DNA of 37,952 nucleotides from Victivallaceae bacterium (GCA_018400135.1 JAGYNC010000003.1:1-37952), one strand, 5' to 3'; numbered from the stretch's first letter, positions 26,513 to 36,697 are shown. Notes: generated by a model from the sequence alone, not told the origin. Made by a program: numbers and translations.

Positions 26513-28951
26513 TTATCTGTAAAATTCGGGTATAGCCTGATTCTTATGGCGTCTAACCGGGATGCCATCGTTGTTGATCAACCTGGTAGTAACAAAAATG
26601 AGCAAATTTTTTTGCGAAGAATAGGCCATCTGGCTTTGGAACAACCGACCGATCAGCGGTAGTTCCCCCAGTCCCGGCCACTTATCACCTCTACTCATAG
26701 CGGTATTTTCCACCATTCCACCAAGCACAATAGTTTCTCCGTCGTAAACTTTTAAATGTACATCAATATCACGCCTTGCCATTTGCGGCATTTTAATTTC
26801 GGTCTGTATGGACTGACCCGCTGTTTGTGTTCCATCCGACGAAATATAACCAGTTTGAATATTAATTGGATAGTAAGACCACCCCAAAAAGGAAACAACC
26901 TGTGGTTGCAAATGAAGACTTATCGTATAATTATCCGGGCTGACCACCGGTCTGACAGTAAACAGAATACCAAGGTCAGTAGCTTCATCGAAGTTTGGCT
27001 TGGGTGGGGTTATTTGTACAGTATCACCACTGACCTCCATTTCGGGCTCATCCCAGTCAGTAGGAAAATAAGTTTGCTCAACCATTCTAATGGTTGCCGG
27101 ACTACCACTGGTGGAAATAATTTTCGGAGCTGACAGAGTTTCTGTCCGCTCATTTTGACTTATGGCATTGACAGTTAAGCTGAGATTGACATCAGCATCG
27201 GCGCCGAACAGAGATTCGCCGAAATTGGGAAATATTTTCAAATCATTAATTACTTTATAACTTCCGGAAGGGCTGGTTCCTCCCGGAGTATTCGGTTCCA
27301 CAATGCTGGTCCAATGCCGCAACGGACTTACCTGTGCCTGATTGGGGCCATTGCGATTAATATCCCAACTATTACCTGATGCGTTAAAATACCAATCAAA
27401 ACCCAATTCTTCAAGATCAATCTGTGATATTTCAACTATTTTTGCCTCAATCATCACTAACGGTATTTTGATATCCAATTGTCGCAACAAATCATCCAGT
27501 CTGCGCAAATTTTCAGAAGTATTGGTAACCTCAAGAACTCCCCGGCGACGGTTATAAGCGATCGTAGCTCCCGGATCAAACTTAACTCCGCGATCATCGA
27601 AATATCTTATTAAAGCTTCGGATGTCAAATTCTTCTTGGGCGCTGCTGTCGTTTTATCCGGGTCAAAAGTATCTTCTAGATTGGCAAACTCACCGTCCTT
27701 TGTAGCCATTTCGGTTCTCATTTCTGCTATTCTATCATTGCCTTCTCCTCCCTCAGCTCCGGCATCAGCGATTCCGGTAATGCCTGCAATCAAGTCGCCA
27801 CGCACGGGAAAGTAGGCAGTGCGCATGGTATCGACATTCACACCAATAATAATCGCGGACTCATCAACCTTATACTTTAACCCGGTGGCCTGACACAAAT
27901 ACCGCAACACCTCGCCCATTGGAATTTTAGAAAAGCTCATGGTTACCTTAGGCAGTTGTTCGGCAGTTGTTTTATCAAATCCTGAAACGATGGTTACACC
28001 GGCCTTATCCGGATCATAGCGCTTACTGAGACGGTTCAGCTGTCGAATGACGGCAAAAATATCAGCATCTTCAAACTCAATTCCCGGAAAAATTATTTGT
28101 TCAAGACGTTGATACAATCCGGCACTATCTCGTTTTATTTCGGCGCCGGATTCAATTGACCGCTGCATATGGATCGGCAGAACTGGTTCGTTCCATTGCC
28201 ATTGATTGTAGGCAAGCATTTCCTCGATATCTGCTTTGCGCCTTTCTAACGCATATTTATACAATTTCTCATATGTAGCATTTAATAGATCAATAGCTGA
28301 CTGATTATATGGGTCAACCAGAAATATGTGCTCCAGCTTATTACGCACTTCATTGTAACGCTGGTTTTTATAAAGAATTTGCGCCTCCCGAAATAACAAG
28401 TCGATTTGTTCGCGGCGATTTTTATAATTATTGTCGGCCTCATTCAAAGTTGTCTTATCGCGGAACTCGGCTGCACGACGTAATTTTCTACAATATTCCA
28501 CAAAGTCCGCGACCAAAGCGGTTTGTTGCGGATCAATCAAATTGACTTCGGAAGCAATATTGATAGCCTGCTCGTATTGACCTTGATTGGCAGTATTTCT
28601 GGCCTCCGTCATCACCGCTTGTACCCAGGTGTTTCTGAACGACTGAAAAGTGCGTGCAAACCTTTCTCGCTTAAAACGGGCGAACTGACCTTCTTGTTGA
28701 TTAAGCAATTCCTGGACTTTTTTGTATATTTCCATAGCGCCGGCATACTGTTTGTCACGCGCCAACTGATTTGCTTGTGAAATCATTTCATCAATTAACT
28801 TGAACTGCCGGGCGTTTTCAGCAGAAACGTTATTGAATACCCGTTCAATTTCAGTTGTTTTATCTGAAGCAATTATTGTCAATATTAGTCCACATCCAAT
28901 AAACAATACTGTAACGTGGTTTATAAATTGGAGATAAATTTTCATGTTCAT
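26513..28951 (-). CDS. Secretin, first copy (Amuc_1098-like / PilQ-like)
   Basis: Same architecture: TLSAPKIISTSGSPATIRMVEQ, VYDGETIVLGGMVEN, WPGLGELPLIGRLFQS, NLLIFVTTRLI. Confidence 0.92.
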   Translation of the reverse strand: MNMKIYLQFINHVTVLFIGCGLILTIIASDKTTEIERVFNNVSAENARQFKLIDEMISQANQLARDKQYAGAMEIYKKVQELLNQQEGQFARFKRERFARTFQSFRNTWVQAVMTEARNTANQGQYEQAINIASEVNLIDPQQTALVADFVEYCRKLRRAAEFRDKTTLNEADNNYKNRREQIDLLFREAQILYKNQRYNEVRNKLEHIFLVDPYNQSAIDLLNATYEKLYKYALERRKADIEEMLAYNQWQWNEPVLPIHMQRSIESGAEIKRDSAGLYQRLEQIIFPGIEFEDADIFAVIRQLNRLSKRYDPDKAGVTIVSGFDKTTAEQLPKVTMSFSKIPMGEVLRYLCQATGLKYKVDESAIIIGVNVDTMRTAYFPVRGDLIAGITGIADAGAEGGEGNDRIAEMRTEMATKDGEFANLEDTFDPDKTTAAPKKNLTSEALIRYFDDRGVKFDPGATIAYNRRRGVLEVTNTSENLRRLDDLLRQLDIKIPLVMIEAKIVEISQIDLEELGFDWYFNASGNSWDINRNGPNQAQVSPLRHWTSIVEPNTPGGTSPSGSYKVINDLKIFPNFGESLFGADADVNLSLTVNAISQNERTETLSAPKIISTSGSPATIRMVEQTYFPTDWDEPEMEVSGDTVQITPPKPNFDEATDLGILFTVRPVVSPDNYTISLHLQPQVVSFLGWSYYPINIQTGYISSDGTQTAGQSIQTEIKMPQMARRDIDVHLKVYDGETIVLGGMVENTAMSRGDKWPGLGELPLIGRLFQSQMAYSSQKNLLIFVTTRLINNDGIPVRRHKNQAIPEFYR

Positions 28952-29039
28952 ATCCTGAGTAATGAATTAATTAAATTAATTAAGGCATTAACTTACCTTT
29001 ATTTATCAAATTTTGAACAAGCAATACACATTTTGCCAG

Positions 29040-30269
29040 TTAAATGCTTGGCAACCGCGGCACCCTCGATGATAACCCCGGGTCAGCATCACGAGGTATG
29101 GCATCATCGGTCATCATGGGTTGTCGTTCTGTACCGGCAGTAACCACCGGCGGTATTTGTCTTTCTTTGGTAACCCAAATCTTTTTAGGGGTTTCACTGT
29201 AATCATCAAGTAAAACCTGCACATTAGCGGTATCAATCTGTTTAACCATATACTGATATACTCCGGTCCGCTCATTTCCAATACTGAAACGTTGTCCTTC
29301 ACTGAGTTTGTATTCATTCTGCGAAGTAACGTCTAATATAACGGCTTTAGGTCGGGGGAAATAAGCTGGTTGCCCAACTGTCAGTGTAATTTTTTCCTGA
29401 GTTTTGTCCTGAGATTGGATAATAATTTGGGATTCATCAACATTTACTGCAACATTATCAGTAACCTCGTTGGTCGAATATTTGGGAATAACGTCAATTA
29501 TCTTATACTCCTTGCCTTCAACTGGCAACATATCACCATACAGATAAAATCGGCTACGGTCTGACTTAGTAAAGTTAATTTGAATATCCCAATGCTTTTT
29601 TTGTTTACTGATTGCGCTAACCTTTTGCAGAATAATGGGTAGCTGTTCCTGTCGCAATTCAACCATTTGCAACCGCAAATACATTGCCGGATGACTTTTG
29701 GGATCGTTCATATCAGTACCAGACTGATACTCGAAGAGGTTGGTGAAACCATCACCATCCAAATCGCTATCAGCATCTTTCGGGTCGTTGGGATTAAGCC
29801 CGAATCTCTTCTCAACCATGTCCGGAATACCATCCTCATCAGTATCAACCAATGATTGGTCAATTTCTAACGGCTTACCTTCATCGGGAGGTTTTGGCAA
29901 ATCTCCTTTACAAAAAAAACATTTATGAGGGGCGTTCAGAAAGTAAAATTCAGGAACAATCTTTTTACAATGCGGGCATCGGGCACTCGTAACAGGGATG
30001 ATCAAATCGGTATAATAGTGACTGTTTTTATTACGGGGTTGAGATTCCAGCCAATACATTTCCCTAGTAAAGGTATTATCTATGTTGAATTCTGATGAAG
30101 TAAAATCGGTTTTGTCATAGTCAGGTGCTGGCGTCGGTATTTTCAAACTTTCAGAGCTTACTTCAGCCGTAGAAGTTATAATATTGATAAGATAGACCAG
30201 CAGAGCGAGAAAAGTTATCAGCAGGGTTGCCAATATTATCTTTTCATAATGTCGCTTGAGAAAGTCCAC
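29040..30269 (-). CDS. Single-pass membrane protein with Zn-ribbon and Ca-binding (TSP3-like) motifs; positional equivalent of Amuc_1099
   Basis: TM near N-terminus (IILATLLITFLALLVYLINII), CPHC...CFFC, DTDEDGIPDMVEKRFGLNPNDPKDADSDLDGDGFTNLFEYQSGTD; lies between the PilO-like and secretin genes. Confidence 0.75.
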   Translation of the reverse strand: MDFLKRHYEKIILATLLITFLALLVYLINIITSTAEVSSESLKIPTPAPDYDKTDFTSSEFNIDNTFTREMYWLESQPRNKNSHYYTDLIIPVTSARCPHCKKIVPEFYFLNAPHKCFFCKGDLPKPPDEGKPLEIDQSLVDTDEDGIPDMVEKRFGLNPNDPKDADSDLDGDGFTNLFEYQSGTDMNDPKSHPAMYLRLQMVELRQEQLPIILQKVSAISKQKKHWDIQINFTKSDRSRFYLYGDMLPVEGKEYKIIDVIPKYSTNEVTDNVAVNVDESQIIIQSQDKTQEKITLTVGQPAYFPRPKAVILDVTSQNEYKLSEGQRFSIGNERTGVYQYMVKQIDTANVQVLLDDYSETPKKIWVTKERQIPPVVTAGTERQPMMTDDAIPRDADPGLSSRVPRLPSI

Positions 30270-30286
30270 CTTGTGGTCTCCAAATG

Positions 30287-31516
30287 TTAATTTAATTCAT
30301 TACCGACATAAGCTACGTATTCTATTTCGAAAACAGCATTACATCGCGTATTTGCGCCAATAATCGGTTGCCCGTAACCCTTACACTGATAGAACGGGAT
30401 ATCCTTCTCTCCGGCTCCGGCATCCGGTTTGGCTTCCACTGGAGCGGTCGTCTGCTGTGTTCCTCGTAAAGGATCGCGACGCCGACCTTGAATTCCTATG
30501 TTTTGTCCTGTTGTGATGCCACTTTTCCCTGTAACTTTCTCATCGTCCAGTAATCGTTTTACTCCATCTCCAGACTTTTCTAGTTGAATGTAACGCACCA
30601 CATATACCCGGTTTTGCTGATAAGCATCATATAATGTTCGTTGAAACTGCCGGATGGCATCAAGCTTCCCGTATAAACCAACCGTAAAACGATAAAAAAT
30701 ATAATCTCCCTCACGCCGTCCGTTGATATCGCCCTTGGAAAAAGAAGTCAAGTCGCCAACCTTAGAATCGGCAATTCGGCGAACCAAGTCACCAATTATA
30801 TTCCAGTTTTTAACAATTGCCGGCATCTGATTAACTTCCGGCAATCCTGTCAGATTGAAAGAAAATGAAGTAGCATCCGAGCTAATATTAACTCTACGTT
30901 CTTTGATATATTTGAGCAAAATGTCCCTGAAGTTGTTCATAAAAGTCGTACATTTAACAACTGATCCGGACATATCTCTGGGAACACCCAACGCCTCCAT
31001 GAGGATTTCTTCGACATTATTGGCATCTATATTTTCCAAAGTCCGCTTTCGCGCCTCGTAGGTAAACTCTAATATTGCCTTATTCCATTGTTCATCACTT
31101 GTATCCAGAGAAGCCCTGAACATACGAAAAACTTGATCCCCGGTAATTCCGCCCTTATTATTTTCTTTCCAATATTCACGAAAACGTTTTTCAAAATCAA
31201 CGGTTTCAACGCCCAGCTCTCTGGTAAATTTATCCAGAGCTTCACTGAAAGGGAAACCAAAGCGTTGCTGTAATTCGCTCAACATTATTTGATAACCCTG
31301 AGTGTCTTTCTTAATTTTGAGAAGGTTCTCAGCGGCTGGCGATGGCTTTTGCTTGTTTAAAGCTTGAATATCCTTGATCAGCTGTTGTGTCTCAGCCAGG
31401 TATCTGGTCATTTCACCATGCCGGATAACCACCAGATAAATTAGTACGATGACAACAATCAGAGTTCCCCCTGTTACGATCATCAGCACCAAGTTTTTTT
31501 TAAAAAATCGATTCAT
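30287..31516 (-). CDS. Amuc_1100-like (PilO-like) pilus assembly protein
   Basis: N-terminal TM (LVLMIVTGGTLIVVIVLIYLVVI), coiled coil, C-terminal PilO/Amuc_1100-like region with WNIIGDLVRRIADSKV...FYRFTVGLYGKLDAIRQFQRTLYDA; overlaps the pilM-like gene. Confidence 0.78.
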   Translation of the reverse strand: MNRFFKKNLVLMIVTGGTLIVVIVLIYLVVIRHGEMTRYLAETQQLIKDIQALNKQKPSPAAENLLKIKKDTQGYQIMLSELQQRFGFPFSEALDKFTRELGVETVDFEKRFREYWKENNKGGITGDQVFRMFRASLDTSDEQWNKAILEFTYEARKRTLENIDANNVEEILMEALGVPRDMSGSVVKCTTFMNNFRDILLKYIKERRVNISSDATSFSFNLTGLPEVNQMPAIVKNWNIIGDLVRRIADSKVGDLTSFSKGDINGRREGDYIFYRFTVGLYGKLDAIRQFQRTLYDAYQQNRVYVVRYIQLEKSGDGVKRLLDDEKVTGKSGITTGQNIGIQGRRRDPLRGTQQTTAPVEAKPDAGAGEKDIPFYQCKGYGQPIIGANTRCNAVFEIEYVAYVGNELN

Positions 31517-33342
31517 TATTTCTTTAACGGTTGTTTCAATTTTGCCAATAATTCAAAAGAGATAATATTATGAGTTCCCCTGTCGCCTTCAAAGCTCTTA
31601 AACTCAACAGCGTCATCACCATCACCGAAAATTTCACTTTTCAACAAACTTTTCTTCAATCTATCTTCCAACAGGAGATTGGGCTGCAATACCAGAGTAT
31701 ACCCGACCAGTTTCAGACTCGATATTTCCGAGCGTGACCCGGAAGTGGACTTTCCCTTTCCTCCACCGAAAACACCGCCTCCGAAAATATTATCCGAGCC
31801 GGCAGCCTTGGAGGTTTTTGAGTCCGCTTGGGCTATGTTAACAAACCACATTACATCAGGCAATATTGTCTGAAGCTCATTTAACAGCCCAATCCAAGCC
31901 CGACGCGAATCAATGATTTTGAGAGCCTCATCATACTGACTTTTTACTCCACTCATCTCCTGCATTGCCGACTTTATTTTATCTACCATTGCCTTGGTTT
32001 TCTTGACCTCTTCCTTGGTTCGGTCAACCCGGATTTTATCAAATTGTAATCGGCGATTTACTCCCCAATAAAAAATCAACAGACATAACGCCATTGAAAC
32101 AGCGCTGGCGTAGAAATATGGTTTTTTCTTCTGAAGTGCTTTAAATCTTTTGACGGATTCAGGCGTCAAACTTATTTCCACGGGACAATCAACTATTTGA
32201 CGCAATCCAAGGCCAATGAGTTCGGAAAACATGGGAGCTACTTCCAGCAGTTCTTCCTTATTTATTCCCGGGGCAATGGCAACCACTTGAAAAACGTTTA
32301 AATATTCAACCGGCATTTTCAGTTTTTCGTTAAAAAACCGTGGAGTATATGCCATTAACGAGCTACCACCGCCGAGGAACAGTCGCTGAGGTCGATTGCC
32401 GCCATACTGGGAACGCCAAACATTGATAGAGCGGTTGATTTCGCCGTGAAGCCGAGTCATAACATTACGGGCGATTTTAGAAACCGTCGCCGCCACCTCC
32501 GAATCAGGTTCTTCATAGGCGCCGCCCAAAGCAACGAAGCCGTGCCGCCGTTTAAGTTCTTCAGCATCAGCAAATGATATACCGAATTCCTTGGCAATCT
32601 GTTGTGTAATTGAATTGCCGGCAATAGGAATAGTACGAGTAAAGATTCTTCCTTTATCCGCAAAGACCAGATTGGAACAACGGCCTCCGATATTCAATAG
32701 CAAATCACAATGTTCATTTCCAATCTCATTGGCTTTAGCAGCATTAAAAAAAGCGATTGGAGCAATTTCAATGGACAGCACATCTTTACCGGAATCCTGA
32801 ATAATTTCGGCGATAGGCTCGACTAAATCCCGCTTTACAGCAATAAACAGTGATTCCATCTCGGCTGATTCAGTTAATCCGGTATCGGGCACTGCGCTCA
32901 CACTCGATTCTGCGGCAGCCTCATCTGCTGCTACCGGAGAAGATTCGCTTGCGTCAGATGCCGAAACGCGCTGAACGAGCTGATAGTCCCAAACCACTTC
33001 ATTCATAGGATACGGAACTGTCTGCTTCGCTTCGTATTCAACGATCTGTTCTACTCGCTGCCGATTTTCTCCGAGCGGTGGCAGTTTACTTAATCTGGAA
33101 AAAGCTGCCTGTCCGGAAATGGACAATCTCACGGATTTTGATTTAAACTGGTGCTCATCAAGCATCTTCTCGTAAGTAACGCTAAAAACCTCACTGGCAG
33201 TGGCATCTTTATCTTGTTCCCCATATTCCATAAATGCAAACTTTTCAAGTTGCACTTTACCGGCGGAAAGGAATGAGAATTCAGCCATTTTCAGGCTTTC
33301 ACCGCCAATGTCAACGGCTAATATTGTATTTTCTTTTGCCAT
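31516..33342 (-). CDS. PilM-like actin-fold ATPase fused to a PilN-like TM/coiled-coil domain (Amuc_1101-like)
   Basis: ILAVDIGGESLKMAEF, CDLLLNIGGRCSNLVFADKGRIFTRTIPIAGNSITQQIAKEF, RLFLGGGSSLM, then TM YFYASAVSMALCLLIFYWGVN and coiled coil. Confidence 0.85.
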   Translation of the reverse strand: MAKENTILAVDIGGESLKMAEFSFLSAGKVQLEKFAFMEYGEQDKDATASEVFSVTYEKMLDEHQFKSKSVRLSISGQAAFSRLSKLPPLGENRQRVEQIVEYEAKQTVPYPMNEVVWDYQLVQRVSASDASESSPVAADEAAAESSVSAVPDTGLTESAEMESLFIAVKRDLVEPIAEIIQDSGKDVLSIEIAPIAFFNAAKANEIGNEHCDLLLNIGGRCSNLVFADKGRIFTRTIPIAGNSITQQIAKEFGISFADAEELKRRHGFVALGGAYEEPDSEVAATVSKIARNVMTRLHGEINRSINVWRSQYGGNRPQRLFLGGGSSLMAYTPRFFNEKLKMPVEYLNVFQVVAIAPGINKEELLEVAPMFSELIGLGLRQIVDCPVEISLTPESVKRFKALQKKKPYFYASAVSMALCLLIFYWGVNRRLQFDKIRVDRTKEEVKKTKAMVDKIKSAMQEMSGVKSQYDEALKIIDSRRAWIGLLNELQTILPDVMWFVNIAQADSKTSKAAGSDNIFGGGVFGGGKGKSTSGSRSEISSLKLVGYTLVLQPNLLLEDRLKKSLLKSEIFGDGDDAVEFKSFEGDRGTHNIISFELLAKLKQPLKK

Positions 33343-33359
33343 CGCCTAAATATTCCGTG

Positions 33360-34031
33360 CTATTTTGCCCCGATTTCATCCTTAATTAAATTATAACGGT
33401 CATAATCTATCCACGCCCAAGGTGTCCTATTACGTGATAAAACGGTATTGGGGAGTCGCAAAGCTGTACTTACCGGAGCAGCAAGTTGCGAAATCAACCG
33501 ATTGGCCTGATTTTCTGAAAAGGACATTTTATCATTGAACGCCCGCAAAAGAAGTTGACGTTCACGCGTATACATCGACAATCGCGCGATAATATCAGAT
33601 TCTTTCAATTTTTTACCGGGACGTGAGTAGCGAGTTATAATTTGCGGAGGTACCAGTAACAGCGAATAATGTTTTTTTCCATCCAGTGGAATTGACCAGT
33701 AAACGACTTTTCCAGAGAGAAGAGCCATCACATTTTGTCCATTGTAATAGGCAGGAAAGATCACCTCGGCTTCGATGCCGGGCTCATCAAGCCAGCGGTA
33801 ACTATTTGATGCCAATGCAAGCTTGGGAGGGGTGTAACTCAACTCAACTAAGAGCCATTTTCCTGCTCCTGAAGACGAGGAGTTTGGCGTGTTGGAAATT
33901 GAGAACTTTGGGGTTCGCTCGAGTGATAATTTAACCTCTACATTTTTGAATTGTGAATTTTGCGCTGTTGTTTTTAAAACGGGGAAAAACCCCACAACCA
34001 AACAAAAAGCGGTCACGAGCAAAGTTTTCAC
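33360..34031 (-). CDS. Amuc_1102-like pilus-associated secreted protein
   Basis: Signal peptide (LLVTAFCLVVGFFPVLKTTAQ); heads the gene run; assignment mainly from synteny with the Amuc_1102 position. Confidence 0.6.
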   Translation of the reverse strand: MKTLLVTAFCLVVGFFPVLKTTAQNSQFKNVEVKLSLERTPKFSISNTPNSSSSGAGKWLLVELSYTPPKLALASNSYRWLDEPGIEAEVIFPAYYNGQNVMALLSGKVVYWSIPLDGKKHYSLLLVPPQIITRYSRPGKKLKESDIIARLSMYTRERQLLLRAFNDKMSFSENQANRLISQLAAPVSTALRLPNTVLSRNRTPWAWIDYDRYNLIKDEIGAK

Positions 34032-34127
34032 TAAATCCTCCCTTGTAGTTTACAAAACTATCCAACTTGCCCTATATGGAGGCAAAATTAATTAAAACAA
34101 ACCACCTTCTTCAGCGATGCGACACAA

Positions 34128-34529
34128 CTATTCCAAATCCCTGGATTGTGTTTCAGCATTTTGCGTATCAATTTCAGACGGTACTGCTTCCGGCAAATCC
34201 ACCGGGGGCCTTGTCGACGGCAAGCCAACAACTGCCGGTTGACTTGAGTTTTGCTCAAGTTCAACAACTTTTTCAGCAATACCCTGTTCGGTCCCACGTC
34301 GACCGACAATAACTGCCAAAACTAATGTAAGGATGAAGAATAAGGTGGTCATAATTACAGTTAATTTTGTCAAATGACTGCTGGCATGAGCGCCGAATAC
34401 AGATTCGCCGATACCGCCGAATGAAGTACCGAATCCGCCACCTTTGGATTGCTGTATAAGAATTAATCCTATCAGCAGCAACGCTACTACCACCACAATC
34501 ACATAAAGAATTACTGTTAATACGCTCAT
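34128..34529 (-). CDS. secG: Preprotein translocase subunit SecG
   Basis: LLLIGLILIQQSKGGGFGTSFGGIGESVFGAHASSHLTKLTVIMTTLFFILTLVLAV. Confidence 0.93.
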   Translation of the reverse strand: MSVLTVILYVIVVVVALLLIGLILIQQSKGGGFGTSFGGIGESVFGAHASSHLTKLTVIMTTLFFILTLVLAVIVGRRGTEQGIAEKVVELEQNSSQPAVVGLPSTRPPVDLPEAVPSEIDTQNAETQSRDLE

Positions 34530-34705
34530 GATTCACAACTCTTGCAGTTCAGATTTTTTATAAAAATAGGTATATGAACCGTTACACTACCCCGGTTGTA
34601 AAAAAAATCAAATACCATATTCAATTTTTCGCTCCCTCTCACTACTTTCAAAGCCGTATACCCCGATTATACTGTTTTGGCATGGTCGGTTCTAAATTTT
34701 GCTAG

Positions 34706-36697
34706 TCACACCGGACGGAAAATAGCTGCTCCTCTGATTGGATCAATCATTGACAATTTAAGGTAAACATAATCTCCGCACTTATAGGATTTTCTACCGT
34801 CATGCGACACCAGGCGATTACCCTGCCGACGAAAATCATTGGAAAGTTTATCCAGCGGGACAAAACCGTAGATACCGATATCCTGAATGTCAACACTCAT
34901 ACCTGAAGAGGTAATTTTTGCAACAATTCCCTCGTGCATATTTTCACGGCCGCGCCCCATTTCTTCTACAAGATAACGCAGTTTAAGACGGTCATTAGCT
35001 GTATAATAGGCATTATCATTATTTTCCTCTTTTTGGGAACACTCCCGCGCCATATCGGCAGTGATTTTTTTGGATCTGAGTCGACCGGCAGTATCGTGTT
35101 CCCACAGCTGCTGATGAACCAGCAAATCAGGATAACGCCGTATCGGGCTGGTAAAATGGAGATACCGTGTTTTTCCAAGTCCGAAGTGCAATGCCGGAGT
35201 TTCGACGTAAGAGGCACGTGGTAGCGAGCGCAGGAAGGCGTTAAGTATTGCCGGACGGCGCGGCCCGTCAGGAAGATTTTCAAGAAATCGGTTACAAGCA
35301 GTGCGGCTGGACAAATCTCCCGGAGAAACGCCGAATACATCAAGGCAAAGAGCGGTAAACTCTTCGAGTTTTTCTGGTTCAGGTTCGGGATGTACCCGAA
35401 AAATGCCCGGCAGAGATTTGTCGATAAATTCGGTTGCAACTTGAGTGTTTGCGGCCAACATAAACTCTTCAACCAATTCGTCCGCTTCCCGTTGCGCTTT
35501 ACGAACAATGCCAATAATCTCATTTTTTTCTTCATCACAAAGCACCCGGGATTCCGGTATAGACATGTGAAGAAACTTTTCAGTCTCGCTCCGGTAACGA
35601 CGCATGGTACGGAAAAGCGTGAGCATACGGTTAAGTTCCACGGGAAGTTGTGTGTCCCATGCTGAAGGGACGGTGCCCTTATCGATATATTCCTGAACTT
35701 CGTCGAAATTCAGCCTATTTCTGATTCGTATAATTGAGTGTAATCTTTGGGAACCAAGAATTTTCCCGGTATGCCGGTGTACTCTTATTAAAACAGAGTG
35801 GGCTGGTTGTTCAATATTGGGTGTCAAACTGATGGCGGCCGTTAGAGATTTTGGTAACAGTGGCAATGTGCGACCGGGAAGATAGGCGGTAAAACCACGC
35901 TCAATCGCCGCTTTGTCCCAGAAAGATTCAGGAGCAATCCAGGCAGCAACATCCGCGATATGTATCCCCAAAACCAGCTCTTCAGGATTAGTTCCCGGGG
36001 CAACCGATATCGCATCATCGTAATCCTTGGCATCAATCGGGTCAATAGTAACACAGTAATGGGACTCCAGGGGTTGACGGACAACAGGTCGGGGTTTGAT
36101 AGCAGCAGCCCTTGCATTCTCTTCATCCGAATAGAACGTCGGCAATTTAAACTCCCGACAGATGGCATCCAAATCCTTCTCAATTGTGCCTGCCGCACCG
36201 ATTTTTCCGGCCATAGACCCGGAAAGCGTGTCGTTCCTCGCATTAGAATGCAGCAATTTTACCTCAACCCAATCTCCACGCCTGGCACCGTTCAAGCTTC
36301 CGTTGATTTTGACATCCGTCGCAATACGTTTATTCAGAGGACGTGCTTTATGGCCGGCAATAACTTCTCCGACAATAATATCATGTGCCCGGTTGATAAC
36401 AGTAACGATTCTGCCTGCAGGGCCGCGATCATGGTGGGTTGAAATATCTGGACGGTCAGGTAATAATTCAATTTCGACCTCGTCTCCATCCATGGCAGAG
36501 TTTAAAAATCGCGGTGGGATAAAAATGTCAGGATTTTTTTCACCCTCTTCGCCAGGTGGCAAGGCCACAAACCCGAAACCTCCGGCGGTTACGGTAATTT
36601 TTCCGCGAAACCGCGGCCGGTTCTTCTGTCCTCTGCCGCCACGCAATTCTCGCTGTCTTTTTAACCGTTTCAACCTGGTTTTATGCTGATTTTTCAT
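34706..36697 (-). CDS. rnr: Ribonuclease R / VacB family exoribonuclease
   Basis: CVTIDPIDAKDYDDAISV, LGIHIADVAAWI, YLPGRTLPLLP, LHFTSPIRRYPDLLVHQQL, C-terminal S1 domain. Confidence 0.93.
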   Translation of the reverse strand: MKNQHKTRLKRLKRQRELRGGRGQKNRPRFRGKITVTAGGFGFVALPPGEEGEKNPDIFIPPRFLNSAMDGDEVEIELLPDRPDISTHHDRGPAGRIVTVINRAHDIIVGEVIAGHKARPLNKRIATDVKINGSLNGARRGDWVEVKLLHSNARNDTLSGSMAGKIGAAGTIEKDLDAICREFKLPTFYSDEENARAAAIKPRPVVRQPLESHYCVTIDPIDAKDYDDAISVAPGTNPEELVLGIHIADVAAWIAPESFWDKAAIERGFTAYLPGRTLPLLPKSLTAAISLTPNIEQPAHSVLIRVHRHTGKILGSQRLHSIIRIRNRLNFDEVQEYIDKGTVPSAWDTQLPVELNRMLTLFRTMRRYRSETEKFLHMSIPESRVLCDEEKNEIIGIVRKAQREADELVEEFMLAANTQVATEFIDKSLPGIFRVHPEPEPEKLEEFTALCLDVFGVSPGDLSSRTACNRFLENLPDGPRRPAILNAFLRSLPRASYVETPALHFGLGKTRYLHFTSPIRRYPDLLVHQQLWEHDTAGRLRSKKITADMARECSQKEENNDNAYYTANDRLKLRYLVEEMGRGRENMHEGIVAKITSSGMSVDIQDIGIYGFVPLDKLSNDFRRQGNRLVSHDGRKSYKCGDYVYLKLSMIDPIRGAAIFRPV

